NCBI GenBank assembly: GCA_019359435.1
Contig: JAHHHI010000059.1
Coordinates: forward strand, 120,036-184,035
Origin: Kaiparowitsia implicata GSE-PSE-MK54-09C
Lineage (GTDB): Bacteria > Cyanobacteriota > Cyanobacteriia > Elainellales > Elainellaceae
Direction of reading: 5' to 3'
Length of the DNA: 64,000 nucleotides
The translations under genes were made by a program, and so were the position numbers. This document shows positions 27,969 through 36,157 of this stretch, in pieces. Position 1 is the first letter of the stretch, and every line of letters begins with the position of its first letter. The notes beneath the pieces were generated by a model that had not been told where the DNA came from, did not search any database, and saw nothing but the letters and a program-made list of their open reading frames with translations.

Positions 27969-28826
27969 ATGTTTAAGCGTTTTTTAGGTTTAACTGCTCA
28001 GCTTCGTCGTCGCTGGCTCTATGGGTTTATGGCGGCGGTTATGGCGGTGAGCATTATTGCCTTGTCGCCCATGCCATCGCAGGCGCAGCGGGTTCCCCGT
28101 TGGCTTAATATTCTGCTGCAAGGCGTGCAGTATGTGCAACTTGCCAACATGTCTGACCGACAAGAAGTGGAATTGGGTGGCCGCATTAACCAGCAATTGA
28201 CGTCGCGGCAGTTCCGCGTTTACAACAACCGCGAGGTAAATGAGTACATCAATGATTTGGGACAGCGGCTGGCTGAGGTGAGCGATCGCCCTAACATTCC
28301 CTACACCTTTCAGGTGGTAGCGATGGATCAGATCAATGCCTTTGCCACGATGGGGGGATATGTTTATCTGACCACCGGGCTGCTGCGGGCTGCTGAGAAC
28401 GAGGCCGAGGTGGTTGGCGTGCTTGGGCATGAAATTGGGCATGTGGTGGCGCGTCACGCGGTGCAACAGATGCGCGATCGCGCCCTAGCTGCTGGGGTTG
28501 CCACTGCCGCGGGTGTTGACAACAATGCCGCTATTGCGATTGGGGTAGAGTTGGCCGTCAACCGACCCAACAGCCGCCGGGATGAGTACGAAGCGGACGA
28601 TCTGGGCTTGCGCAACATGGTAGACGCAGGCTATGCCCCTCGCGGATTTGTAGACTTTATGGAAAAGCTGCGGGGCCGATCGGGTACGCCGACTTTCCTA
28701 AACACACACCCCGCACCCGATGACCGCATTGAGCGGCTCAATCAGAGTATTGATCCCGCTACGGCTGATGTCGGTGCTGGCCTTGACCCGGCTGCCTATC
28801 GTGCCCGCATTCGGCCTCTGGTGTAG
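27969..28826 (+). CDS. M48 family metalloprotease, signal peptide
   Basis: A 285-residue protein. Residues 1-40 contain a long signal peptide (LYGFMAAVMAVSIIALSP, then SQAQR). The zinc motif HEIGH is at residues 154-158 within VVGVLGHEIGHVVARHA, and the third ligand is in DEYEADDLG. The form is the soluble periplasmic M48 type (YggG/LoiP-like), not membrane HtpX. It probably degrades or repairs envelope proteins. A strong terminator follows 40 bp after the stop. Confidence 0.9.
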   Translation: MFKRFLGLTAQLRRRWLYGFMAAVMAVSIIALSPMPSQAQRVPRWLNILLQGVQYVQLANMSDRQEVELGGRINQQLTSRQFRVYNNREVNEYINDLGQRLAEVSDRPNIPYTFQVVAMDQINAFATMGGYVYLTTGLLRAAENEAEVVGVLGHEIGHVVARHAVQQMRDRALAAGVATAAGVDNNAAIAIGVELAVNRPNSRRDEYEADDLGLRNMVDAGYAPRGFVDFMEKLRGRSGTPTFLNTHPAPDDRIERLNQSIDPATADVGAGLDPAAYRARIRPLV

Positions 28827-28866
28827 TGCTAGGAGGGCGATCGCCCCCTTCTTCCATCCCCGGATG

Positions 28867-28897
28867 AAACCCCTGGTCTCCAGGGGTTTTTGTTTTT
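28867..28897 (+). terminator. Rho-independent terminator after the M48 gene
   Basis: A 10-bp stem AAACCCCTGG / CCAGGGGTTT with loop TCT is followed by a run of Ts interrupted once by G. It lies 40 bp after the M48 stop codon. Confidence 0.85.
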
Positions 28898-28918
28898 CGC
28901 TAGAGTCTTCGCTACAGT

Positions 28919-28982
28919 CATAGTGCATCCGTAGTGGATTCATAGTGGATCCATAGTGGATCCATGATCCATAGTGCATCCG
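28919..28982 (+). repeat. Short tandem repeats, 11-13 bp units
   Basis: Imperfect direct repeats of CATAGTGGATC and CATAGTGCATCCG are arranged head to tail, five to six units. The last units overlap the start codon and first codons of the mpg reading frame. Confidence 0.75.
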
Positions 28983-29662
28983 TCGATCGTTCCGCTGTGA
29001 ACTTAGAATCGCGTTCAAACCCGTTACCTGATCCCTGGCCGGACTCAGGGGAAGCTAGCCAGGAGGGGGCGATCGCCCCCTCCTGGCTAGCCCGCTGTGC
29101 AACTCAGATTGCGCCCGACCTTCTGGGCTGCACCTTGGTGCGTCAGTTTCCTGATGGGCAGGTCGTGAGGGGACTAATTGTGGAAACCGAAGCCTACACC
29201 GCTGACGATCCCGCTTGCCATGCCTATCGTCGCCGCACTGCTCGCAACGGGGTGATGTTTGGCCCGCCGGGCTATGCCTATGTTTATCTAATCTATGGAA
29301 TCTATCACTGCATCAATGTGGTGACAGAAGCCCCCGACGTCCCGAATGCAGTGCTGATTCGAGCCCTGCAGTTCGAAGCACCACTGCCTCCCCAGGTTCC
29401 CCCAGGGCGCGATCAGCTCCATCGAGTTGCGGCAGGCCCCGGCAAGCTGTGTCGCGCCTTGCAAATTGACTTGAGTTTAAATGGAGCCTGCTTTATGCCA
29501 GGGCAACCGCTGTGGCTAGAGCACCGCACGCCGCAGTTTCAGCGCAATTGGCAGCAGGGGGCGATCGCCCACACCCAAACGACCCGCATCGGTATTACCC
29601 AAGGGGCCGGGTTTCCTTGGCGATGGTATCTAACAGCCTCACCTGCGGTGTCGAAACGATAG
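28964..29662 (+). CDS. mpg: DNA-3-methyladenine glycosylase (AAG/Mpg family)
   Basis: A 232-residue base-excision repair enzyme. The core has [33 protein letters not shown] (catalytic Glu in VETEAY), [21 protein letters not shown] (the intercalating Tyr region) and [14 protein letters not shown]. The first ~40 residues precede the conserved core and are partly encoded by a tandem repeat and a 38-bp palindrome, so either an N-terminal extension was added by repeat insertion or the true start is further in. It excises alkylated bases such as 3-methyladenine. Confidence 0.92.
   Translation: MIHSASVDRSAVNLESRSNPLPDPWPDSGEASQEGAIAPSWLARCATQIAPDLLGCTLVRQFPDGQVVRGLIVETEAYTADDPACHAYRRRTARNGVMFGPPGYAYVYLIYGIYHCINVVTEAPDVPNAVLIRALQFEAPLPPQVPPGRDQLHRVAAGPGKLCRALQIDLSLNGACFMPGQPLWLEHRTPQFQRNWQQGAIAHTQTTRIGITQGAGFPWRWYLTASPAVSKR
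29054..29091. repeat. 38-bp perfect palindrome centred on a HIP1 site
   Basis: The sequence from GCTAGCCAGGAGGGGGCGA to its mirror is self-complementary without mismatch. The centre is between 29072 and 29073 in GCGATCGC. It lies inside the mpg reading frame, encoding the stretch around QEGAIAPSW. Confidence 0.95.
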
Positions 29663-29842
29663 GTGTTGAGGGCCTAACCCCAACGCTTGCTTGGTTACTC
29701 CCTGTTGGGCTGGGTAAAGGCCCTTCGCCGCTACACAGATTGACGGGTGTGGAACGGGAGGGAGGGATTCGGATTGGGTTTAGATCGCTCCATGTCAATT
29801 CGGAACCGTCATGGAACAGCATGGCTTGGTGCATCTGTGCAT

Positions 29843-30937
29843 CTAGCGGGGATGGAGTGCGGGAGTTTCTTGGCGAGCGCGGAGTTGTCCGCAGGCGGCA
29901 TCGGCCTCTAGCCCTTTGGAATAGCGGACACTGACGGCAATGTGGCGATCGCGCAATCCTTGAGCAAAGACATTAACCCGCTGCTCGCTGGGGCGCTGAA
30001 AATCGACTTCGCTGATGGGGTTGTAGGGGATCAGATTGACGTGGCTTTGAAAGCCGCGCAGGTGCGCCGCCAGTTCTTCGGCGTGATGGGGGCAGTCGTT
30101 AAGTTCTGCCAGCAGAATGTACTCGAAGGTGATACGGCGGCCCGTGAGGCGCACATAATCGCGGCATTCATCTAACAGCGCGCTGAGGGGATAGTGGGTT
30201 GCGCTGGGAATGAGCTGCTGGCGAAGGGCTTGGTTAGAGGCGTGGAGGCTGACCGCCAGTGTCACTTGGAGCTGATGCTGAGCCAAGCGGCGGATGTGCC
30301 CTGGAATACCCACGGTGGAAACGGTAATATTGCGCTGCCCAATCCCCACGTCCTGATTGAGCGATCGCACCGCCGTTAAAACCGCCTCGGTGTTTAGCAG
30401 CGGCTCGCCCATGCCCATAAACACCACATTGCTCACCCGCTGCCCAAAATCCTCCTGCACCGTCAGCACCTGATCCACAATTTCGTGCGCGTGCAGGTTG
30501 CGGGTAAAGCCACCCTTGCCCGTTGCGCAAAAGTCGCAGGCCATCGGGCAGCCCACCTGAGACGAGACACATACCGTCAGCCGCTTATCGGCGGGAATGC
30601 CCACAGTTTCGACAATTTGCTCATCGGCCATCCGCAGCAGATATTTGATGGTGCCATCGTTAGCCTGAGCGCGGTAACGCAGGTGCGATCGCCCCACCGG
30701 ATATTCCGCCAGATCGGCCCGCCACTGTTTGGGAAACACAGAAATATCGGTGAGCGATCGCGCGCCCTGCTGATAGAGCCATTGGTGCAACTGTTTGCCA
30801 CGATAGGCGGGCTGCTGCTGCTGCTGCACCCACGTCGTCAACTCTTCTAGCGACATGCCTAGCAGCGGGAGGGCTGCCAGCGGTTTTAACGGCTGCTCCG
30901 ATGGAATAGGGGTGAGGGGATGCGGCGTAGAGGACAT
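29843..30937 (-). CDS. rlmN: 23S rRNA (adenine-2503-C2) methyltransferase RlmN
   Basis: A 364-residue radical SAM enzyme. [11 protein letters not shown] carries the CX3CX2C cluster ligands, GMGEPLLN is the SAM-binding motif, and the C-terminal [14 protein letters not shown] supplies the catalytic Cys. The N-terminal [21 protein letters not shown] is the family RNA-binding helix region. It methylates A2503 of 23S rRNA and can also act on tRNA. folC lies upstream on the same strand, 60 bp away, so the two may be co-transcribed. Confidence 0.96.
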   Translation of the reverse strand: MSSTPHPLTPIPSEQPLKPLAALPLLGMSLEELTTWVQQQQQPAYRGKQLHQWLYQQGARSLTDISVFPKQWRADLAEYPVGRSHLRYRAQANDGTIKYLLRMADEQIVETVGIPADKRLTVCVSSQVGCPMACDFCATGKGGFTRNLHAHEIVDQVLTVQEDFGQRVSNVVFMGMGEPLLNTEAVLTAVRSLNQDVGIGQRNITVSTVGIPGHIRRLAQHQLQVTLAVSLHASNQALRQQLIPSATHYPLSALLDECRDYVRLTGRRITFEYILLAELNDCPHHAEELAAHLRGFQSHVNLIPYNPISEVDFQRPSEQRVNVFAQGLRDRHIAVSVRYSKGLEADAACGQLRARQETPALHPR

Positions 30938-30997
30938 GGTGGAGATCGGTTCAACACTCTCTATCTTACGAGACGAACTTAAAAGCCGGGTGCGCCA

Positions 30998-32314
30998 TTA
31001 CTGCGGCAGCAATTGCGCCCGGCGAAACACATCGCCAATTAAGTAGAGCGATCCGGCCAGTATCACCGTGGATGCCCCTGCCTGCTGCAGGGCTACGTTG
31101 ATCCCGGCGGTTCCGTTTGCCTCGGTGGTGCAGTCGGCCAGGGTGGGGCAAACCTGACGCGCCAGCACCGCTAGGTCGCCCACGTCTGCCGAGAGATGGT
31201 CGGGCACGGGCACCAAGACTAGGCGATCGCCCGACCGCAGCAGGTGGCGAAAGATGGCCGCGTGATCTTTATTGGCAATCATCCCCAGCACCCAGCCCAC
31301 GGGCCGCGTCACCCGAATTGCCGTATCCACATACTGCCGCAATGCCTGCGCCCCAGCTTCGTTGTGCGCCCCATCGACTAACAGTGCGCGATCGCCCCAC
31401 GACACCCACTGCATCCGCCCCGGCCACTGCGTCTTGCCCAGCCCCGCTGCAATCTGCTGATCTGTGAGGTCAAATCCTCGCTGCCGCAGGGCATGGAGTG
31501 CGGCGATCGCCACGGCGACATTCGTCAGCTGATGCGCCCCCGGCAACACCAGCGGAACCTGAAGCGTCTCTCCCACTTCTGCCCAGTCCTCGCCGCGGGC
31601 GATCGCCGGTTCTGCCCACACCGCCGGACAGTGCAACTCCGCCAGCCGCTCCCGCAGCACTGCGTCTGCTTCTGGCACTTGCGGCGCGATCACCGCAGAG
31701 CACCCCGGTTTGAGAATGCCTGCTTTTTCCCGCGCGATATGGGTCAGGGTGGGGCCGAGCCGCTGCCAGTGCTCTCGGCTGAGGGAGGTAATGACGCTGA
31801 CAAGAGGGCGATCGCACACATTCGTTGCGTCCAGCCGACCCCCCAGCCCAACTTCCATCACCGCCACATCCACCTGCTGCCGAGCAAAATAGAGCCAAGC
31901 AGCAGCGGTGATGACTTCAAACTGCGTCGGAGAAGGCTGCTGGGGATCAATCGCCGCCGTCACCTGCGTGAGCAAGTCCAGCAGAGTTGCGGGATCAATG
32001 GGCTGATCGTTCAGACAGATGCGCTCTCGCCAGCTAACCAAGTGCGGGGAGGTATATCGGCCCACACGATACCCTGCGTGCGTGAGGACTGATGACACAT
32101 AGGCACAAACCGATCCCTTGCCGTTGCTGCCCGCGACATGCACGATGGGCACCTGCAGGTGGGGATCGCCCAGCGCGCCCAGCAACCGCTGAATCCGAAC
32201 TAGCCCCAGCTCGACGCCAAAATGGGTGAAGCCGTTGAGCAGAGCGTTGAGGGCAGCATCGGGTGAGGCGTCAGTGGGGCTACCCAGGGGAATATCGGCG
32301 TCAGGGCGGTTCAT
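30998..32314 (-). CDS. folC: Dihydrofolate synthase / folylpolyglutamate synthase
   Basis: A 438-residue Mur-ligase-family enzyme from the ATG at 32314 (a GTG at 32326 is in frame). Motifs are VHVAGSNGKGSVCAYVSSVL (P-loop), GRYTSPHLVSWRERI, TQFEVITAAAWLYF, VMEVGLGGRLDATN and VDGAHNEAGAQALR. It adds glutamate to dihydropteroate and folates in the cytoplasm. It is followed by rlmN on the same strand. Confidence 0.95.
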   Translation of the reverse strand: MNRPDADIPLGSPTDASPDAALNALLNGFTHFGVELGLVRIQRLLGALGDPHLQVPIVHVAGSNGKGSVCAYVSSVLTHAGYRVGRYTSPHLVSWRERICLNDQPIDPATLLDLLTQVTAAIDPQQPSPTQFEVITAAAWLYFARQQVDVAVMEVGLGGRLDATNVCDRPLVSVITSLSREHWQRLGPTLTHIAREKAGILKPGCSAVIAPQVPEADAVLRERLAELHCPAVWAEPAIARGEDWAEVGETLQVPLVLPGAHQLTNVAVAIAALHALRQRGFDLTDQQIAAGLGKTQWPGRMQWVSWGDRALLVDGAHNEAGAQALRQYVDTAIRVTRPVGWVLGMIANKDHAAIFRHLLRSGDRLVLVPVPDHLSADVGDLAVLARQVCPTLADCTTEANGTAGINVALQQAGASTVILAGSLYLIGDVFRRAQLLPQ

Positions 32315-32405
32315 ATCAGCGGTCACAAGGGAAATGCACAGAACAGAATTGTTTAGGAATATTTTTGGGATTATGCGGAGATCTGAGAACTGGGATCGCG
32401 CTATA

Positions 32406-32951
32406 TCAAGGCTTGATCAGCTCCACGCTATCGCGCCCGTCTTCGGCGTGCAGGTAGACCTTGACCCGTTCCTCTCGGGCGGTGGGCAAGCTCTTGCCAA
32501 CAAAGTCGGGATGGATGGGCACCTCGCGATGGCCCCGGTCTACGAGCACTGCTAGCCAAATTGAGGAGGGTCTACCGTATTCGCTGACGGCATTCAGAGC
32601 AGCGCGGACAGTGCGCCCCTTGTAAATCACGTCATCCACTAGCACGGCAATCTTGCCCGACAGATCAACGGGGATCTCGGTTTTTTCTGGGCTTCGCAGG
32701 TCAATCTGGTCTAGATCATCCCGATAAAAGGTGATATCGAGATGCCCGACAGGCAGCCGCACCCCTTCTAGAACCTCAATTTGGTGGGCCAAAAGTTCCG
32801 CTAACGGCACCCCACGCGTAAAGATGCCTAGTAGGGCGATCGCCTCTAGGCGATCGCCCGCCCGCTCTATAATTTGCGACGCAATCCGCGTGAGAGTGCG
32901 CCGCACTTCGTCGGCAGAAAGGATTTCAATAACTTCTGATTCTGAGGGCAT
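32406..32951 (-). CDS. pyrR: PyrR: pyrimidine regulator / uracil phosphoribosyltransferase
   Basis: A 181-residue protein from the ATG at 32951 (the frame is open to 32993). It has the type I PRTase fold with the PRPP loop [19 protein letters not shown], and [27 protein letters not shown] residues that are conserved in PyrR. In Gram-positives PyrR binds pyr mRNA; in cyanobacteria it may act mainly as a UPRTase. No pyr biosynthetic gene adjoins, so local attenuation is not suggested. Confidence 0.93.
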   Translation of the reverse strand: MPSESEVIEILSADEVRRTLTRIASQIIERAGDRLEAIALLGIFTRGVPLAELLAHQIEVLEGVRLPVGHLDITFYRDDLDQIDLRSPEKTEIPVDLSGKIAVLVDDVIYKGRTVRAALNAVSEYGRPSSIWLAVLVDRGHREVPIHPDFVGKSLPTAREERVKVYLHAEDGRDSVELIKP

Positions 32952-33069
32952 AGCGGCAGTGGTTTCGGCAAATCCTGACGAGCAAGCCCTCATTGTGGCG
33001 CGTCTGTGGGGGATTGTCTAGCCGATAGCGGTAGCCATGAAACGAACGGTTCGACAGCGCTGGAGTGAC

Positions 33070-34152
33070 TTATGGGGCAGGCGACCAAAGGCGGCTAGGA
33101 CGGCGATCGCCCCCCATCTCAACCACCAGATCCACCCCTTGGGGATCGCGCAACAGCGGCGGCAAAAACAGCTCGGGATGCAGCGCTTTCCAAAAATAAT
33201 CCACAAACTGCGACAGTTCAGCATCGCTCATGCCAGCGCGACCGCTGTGCTTCATGGCGTGCTCAGCCTCAGTGCGCCATGTTTTGCTGAGGCGATAGTC
33301 TTCTGGCCGCAGCACAACCAGTCCATCCAGACAGTCCCATAGGGGCAAATACTCCCGCAGACGCTGGTTGCAGTCGCGAGCAAAGGTGCGATCGCCCTCC
33401 GTCTCAATCGGTGGAGGTGCCTGATCAAAGCAAGCGGGGTCAATCGGGCGCATCCCGGTAAACCAGCCTTCAAACAGCACAATGTCAATATCGTGAACGC
33501 GCTCCGGTGTGGTGCGATCGCCCGCTCCGCCGTGAGCCGATTTATCAAACCGGGGAATCTCCACCTCATCGGACGATCCCGCCTGCAACGCTTGCAAAAC
33601 AGCCAACCCCAGCGCCACATCATGAGTGCCCGGTGGCCCCCGCCACCGCAGGCGGGGATCCACTTGCTGCATCTGCTGCCGCTCCGCGTAGGTTTTATAT
33701 AGGTCATCAATCGACAGACGACAGACCCGATGCCCGAGCGCCTGCAACAGCACCGCCAACACCTGTGTCAGCGTTGTTTTGCCGGTGCCTTGTCCTCCTA
33801 AAAGCCCCTGCACTAGGGGCCGCCCTAGGGATTGCTGACGGGCGTGAAGCTGTAGCGCTAGCGGTAGCCAAAGGTGCCAAAGCAAATCTAGCGGGGTCTG
33901 CGTCCAACCAAGCTCGCTCCGGCAGCACGCCTCTATCGCCCTGTGGCTTGCTTGCAGCAACTGGGCCCGCTGTCGCAACGTCGCCCGGCTGAAGTTTAAC
34001 CCAACTGCTTCGCTGGGGATTTTAGCGCCCTGCTGGGTTGATAGCTGCGCTGCCACCTCTTGAAGAGCCGCATCGGTGATGGGGGCTCCAGCCATCCACT
34101 GACGCAGGGTTGGCTCTATGTGGGAAAATGCCTGAGCAAATGCAGGGGTCAT
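33070..34152 (-). CDS. D-glycerate 3-kinase (plant-type GLYK)
   Basis: A 360-residue P-loop kinase: Walker A GGQGTGKTTLTQVL at about residue 125, then RLSIDDLYKTYAERQ, RWRGPPGTHDVALG, IPRFDKSAHGGAGDR and VLFEGWFTGMRP. These are the signatures of the plant and cyanobacterial GLYK that phosphorylates glycerate to 3-phosphoglycerate, the last step of photorespiration. It starts 12 bp after the Ycf20-like gene, so both are in one operon. With glcE and glcF, photorespiratory genes appear at both ends of this part of the window. Confidence 0.93.
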   Translation of the reverse strand: MTPAFAQAFSHIEPTLRQWMAGAPITDAALQEVAAQLSTQQGAKIPSEAVGLNFSRATLRQRAQLLQASHRAIEACCRSELGWTQTPLDLLWHLWLPLALQLHARQQSLGRPLVQGLLGGQGTGKTTLTQVLAVLLQALGHRVCRLSIDDLYKTYAERQQMQQVDPRLRWRGPPGTHDVALGLAVLQALQAGSSDEVEIPRFDKSAHGGAGDRTTPERVHDIDIVLFEGWFTGMRPIDPACFDQAPPPIETEGDRTFARDCNQRLREYLPLWDCLDGLVVLRPEDYRLSKTWRTEAEHAMKHSGRAGMSDAELSQFVDYFWKALHPELFLPPLLRDPQGVDLVVEMGGDRRPSRLWSPAP

Positions 34153-34164
34153 AAGACATTGCAG

Positions 34165-34515
34165 TTAGCTACCGAGCTTGAAGGCTTCAATATACATGCC
34201 GTAGATCAAGCCGATTTTAATGCCGTTTAGCATTTCGATAATGAGCGATCGCCCAGTTTGGTCTTCGCCTCTGGCTCGGCGGCTACGGCGGTAATACGCC
34301 CAGCTAATGAACTCAGTGATAATTGCCAGAATGACCCCAGCAATAATATCCCAACTGGCGTTTTGCCCAGCGGTGGTGGCGATCGCCGTGGCTAGAAAAA
34401 AGCCAAACAGAAGACTCAGAATTACTACTGAAATGCGCCGCCACGGGTTTTGCAGCCAGTTAATCAGACGGGTGGTGGACGTGTCGACTAGGGTTGTAAG
34501 ACGAGTGTTTTGCAT
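34165..34515 (-). CDS. Ycf20-like protein (DUF565)
   Basis: A 116-residue protein with two hydrophobic segments (VVILSLLFGFFLATAIATT and DIIAGVILAIITEFISWAYY) and a C-terminal KIGLIYGMYIEAFKLGS typical of DUF565/Ycf20. Plant relatives are thylakoid proteins connected with photoprotection; the bacterial role is not established. It is the first gene of the operon with glycerate kinase (12-bp gap). Confidence 0.9.
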   Translation of the reverse strand: MQNTRLTTLVDTSTTRLINWLQNPWRRISVVILSLLFGFFLATAIATTAGQNASWDIIAGVILAIITEFISWAYYRRSRRARGEDQTGRSLIIEMLNGIKIGLIYGMYIEAFKLGS

Positions 34516-35541
34516 GGCGGCTAGGGGTTGCTGTAACGGGGCGATCGCCCGGCAGATCTGGAATTGGCCAGCCCAAGAGTAGGGTTCCTGATCGCAAGTC
34601 TGACTTAGGGTGTGGCGGCATCAGGCAGGGGCTAGGTTCAGAGGTACATTCCCTAACTGGCCGAGCAAATGAAGCTATCATAGCGGGTATGGGGCTCTGC
34701 CATAGCAAGAGAGTTTTAGCCTTTAATTAACAGAGCTGCTGCTGTTGCCACGCTACAGATCACACTCGATTTTGGGGATACGCTTGGTCAAGCCAGCCGT
34801 AGAGTTCGCGTGAACTTAGGGCAGCCCAGCAAACAGCCCAGGGCATTTCTGGTTGGCGCACTGATCCCAGCTTGGATAGACCGCCCATACCCAAACTTTA
34901 CAAGATCTTGATTATTGGGGCTGGGGTTGTCTTCTAAACTTGCAAACGCGTTCCTTGTATCTGCACTCAGAGCACCCGTAGGTCGTGCGGTAGTCTGACT
35001 CAGCAGAAATCAGAAGCTAGAGAATTTTTTGCCCACATGTGTGCCCGCAATTGGATCTGAGCACTGGGCGATCGCCCAACAAAGGCTAGAACTTCGGTCT
35101 GCTTTAGGCTGGGTTAATCACGCCTCGAATCACGTATCAAGCTCGCTCAGATTGATCAGGCTGCCCTTTGCAGTCCGCTGGCTACTATAATTTGCTCGTC
35201 TTTCTACGTAGGGTTGGCTTTACGTTTTGGGATGATGGATCGCGCAGTCGGTTTGAGAACCCTGTTGCGATTTAGCTGCTGATAGAGGATAACCGCCAAA
35301 GCGTCCTGGTCTGTTCTAAAGCAACAGGTGGAAGCCCATCGGCTGACGTTCAGCAGTTGAAGCCCAGCTTGCAGTGGGGCGATCGCACCCTATATTCTCA
35401 TTTTCTAGATTTAGATCCAGATCTCTAGCACCCAAAGACCTCCCTCCTACTTCTGCTCTAAACAGCGATGGGCCACGCTTACTCCCTCCGCTCCTATGTT
35501 CCCCCGCACCCCCCACAACATCTGCGAATTGCGTCATCTGT
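34516..35541. other. 1-kb divergent gene-free region
   Basis: About 1,000 bp between the divergent ycf20-like gene and a membrane-anchored protein gene. No frame shows a recognisable protein. A TATAAT box is present at about 35186-35191 without a good -35 element at standard spacing. It could contain a small RNA; none is recognised. Confidence 0.5.
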
Positions 35542-36153
35542 ATGGACATGAAAAAGCTTTCCCCTCGCATCATCTACCCGGTCACAGCAGGGGCCCTGAT
35601 TCTGGCAGGAGCGGCATTTTGGCTGCTCACCCGATTTGAAGTGGCTGTTGAAGTTGATCCCTTTCCGGCTGCGCCTGAGGCGATCGCCCCTACCGATAAT
35701 AGGGCAGCTAGTAGGGCAGCCAGAGATCCCAGCTTAGAGGCTGATAAACTGCCGATGGATGCACCGCCGACCCCAGCGCTACCGCCACCGCTAGAGCTAT
35801 CCACAGCGACGCCCGGCGTTGGCGTGGCGGCAACCGCAAACCTGCGCGTCAGCAACCAGACCGATCACCCGGTGCGGGTGGCGCTGCTGGTGCAGCGAGC
35901 CGCCACAGGGGAGAGTGCTGAGGGAACGATCGCCTATCAAGAACCCGTGCATTGGGACTTTGCGCCTCAAGAGGGCAGCGCCACGGGGCTAAAGCTAGCG
36001 CTGCCCAGCAGTGGCGACCTGCTGGTGCGCAACGGCGATGTGGTCGTGGCCTTTGCTCAAGATGGCTCTCGACGCTATTGGGGGCCACTGGTGGTAGGGG
36101 CCACATCGTCCCCTCGCTGGCAAGAGCCAGAATGGGTGCTGATTCTGCGCTAG
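35542..36153 (+). CDS. Membrane-anchored hypothetical protein
   Basis: A 203-residue protein from the ATG at 35542 (a second ATG is two codons later; the frame is open upstream to 35374). One N-terminal helix (IIYPVTAGALILAGAAFWLL) is followed by a Pro/Ala-rich linker (residues ~40-95) and a beta-rich domain containing ANLRVSNQTDHPVRVALLV, which resembles an immunoglobulin-like periplasmic fold. No family is recognised with confidence. It is convergent with the ROK-kinase fusion, with only 4 bp between stop codons. Confidence 0.7.
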   Translation: MDMKKLSPRIIYPVTAGALILAGAAFWLLTRFEVAVEVDPFPAAPEAIAPTDNRAASRAARDPSLEADKLPMDAPPTPALPPPLELSTATPGVGVAATANLRVSNQTDHPVRVALLVQRAATGESAEGTIAYQEPVHWDFAPQEGSATGLKLALPSSGDLLVRNGDVVVAFAQDGSRRYWGPLVVGATSSPRWQEPEWVLILR

Positions 36154-36157
36154 CGCG

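Noticed and set aside
28834..28856. HIP1-centred near-palindrome after the M48 gene
   Set aside because: Only the common GGGCGATCGCCC core is symmetric; this is usual HIP1 context in this genome.
34516..35541. Riboswitch in the 1-kb gap
   Set aside because: No recognisable conserved core (cobalamin, TPP, M-box, glutamine-type) could be read by eye.
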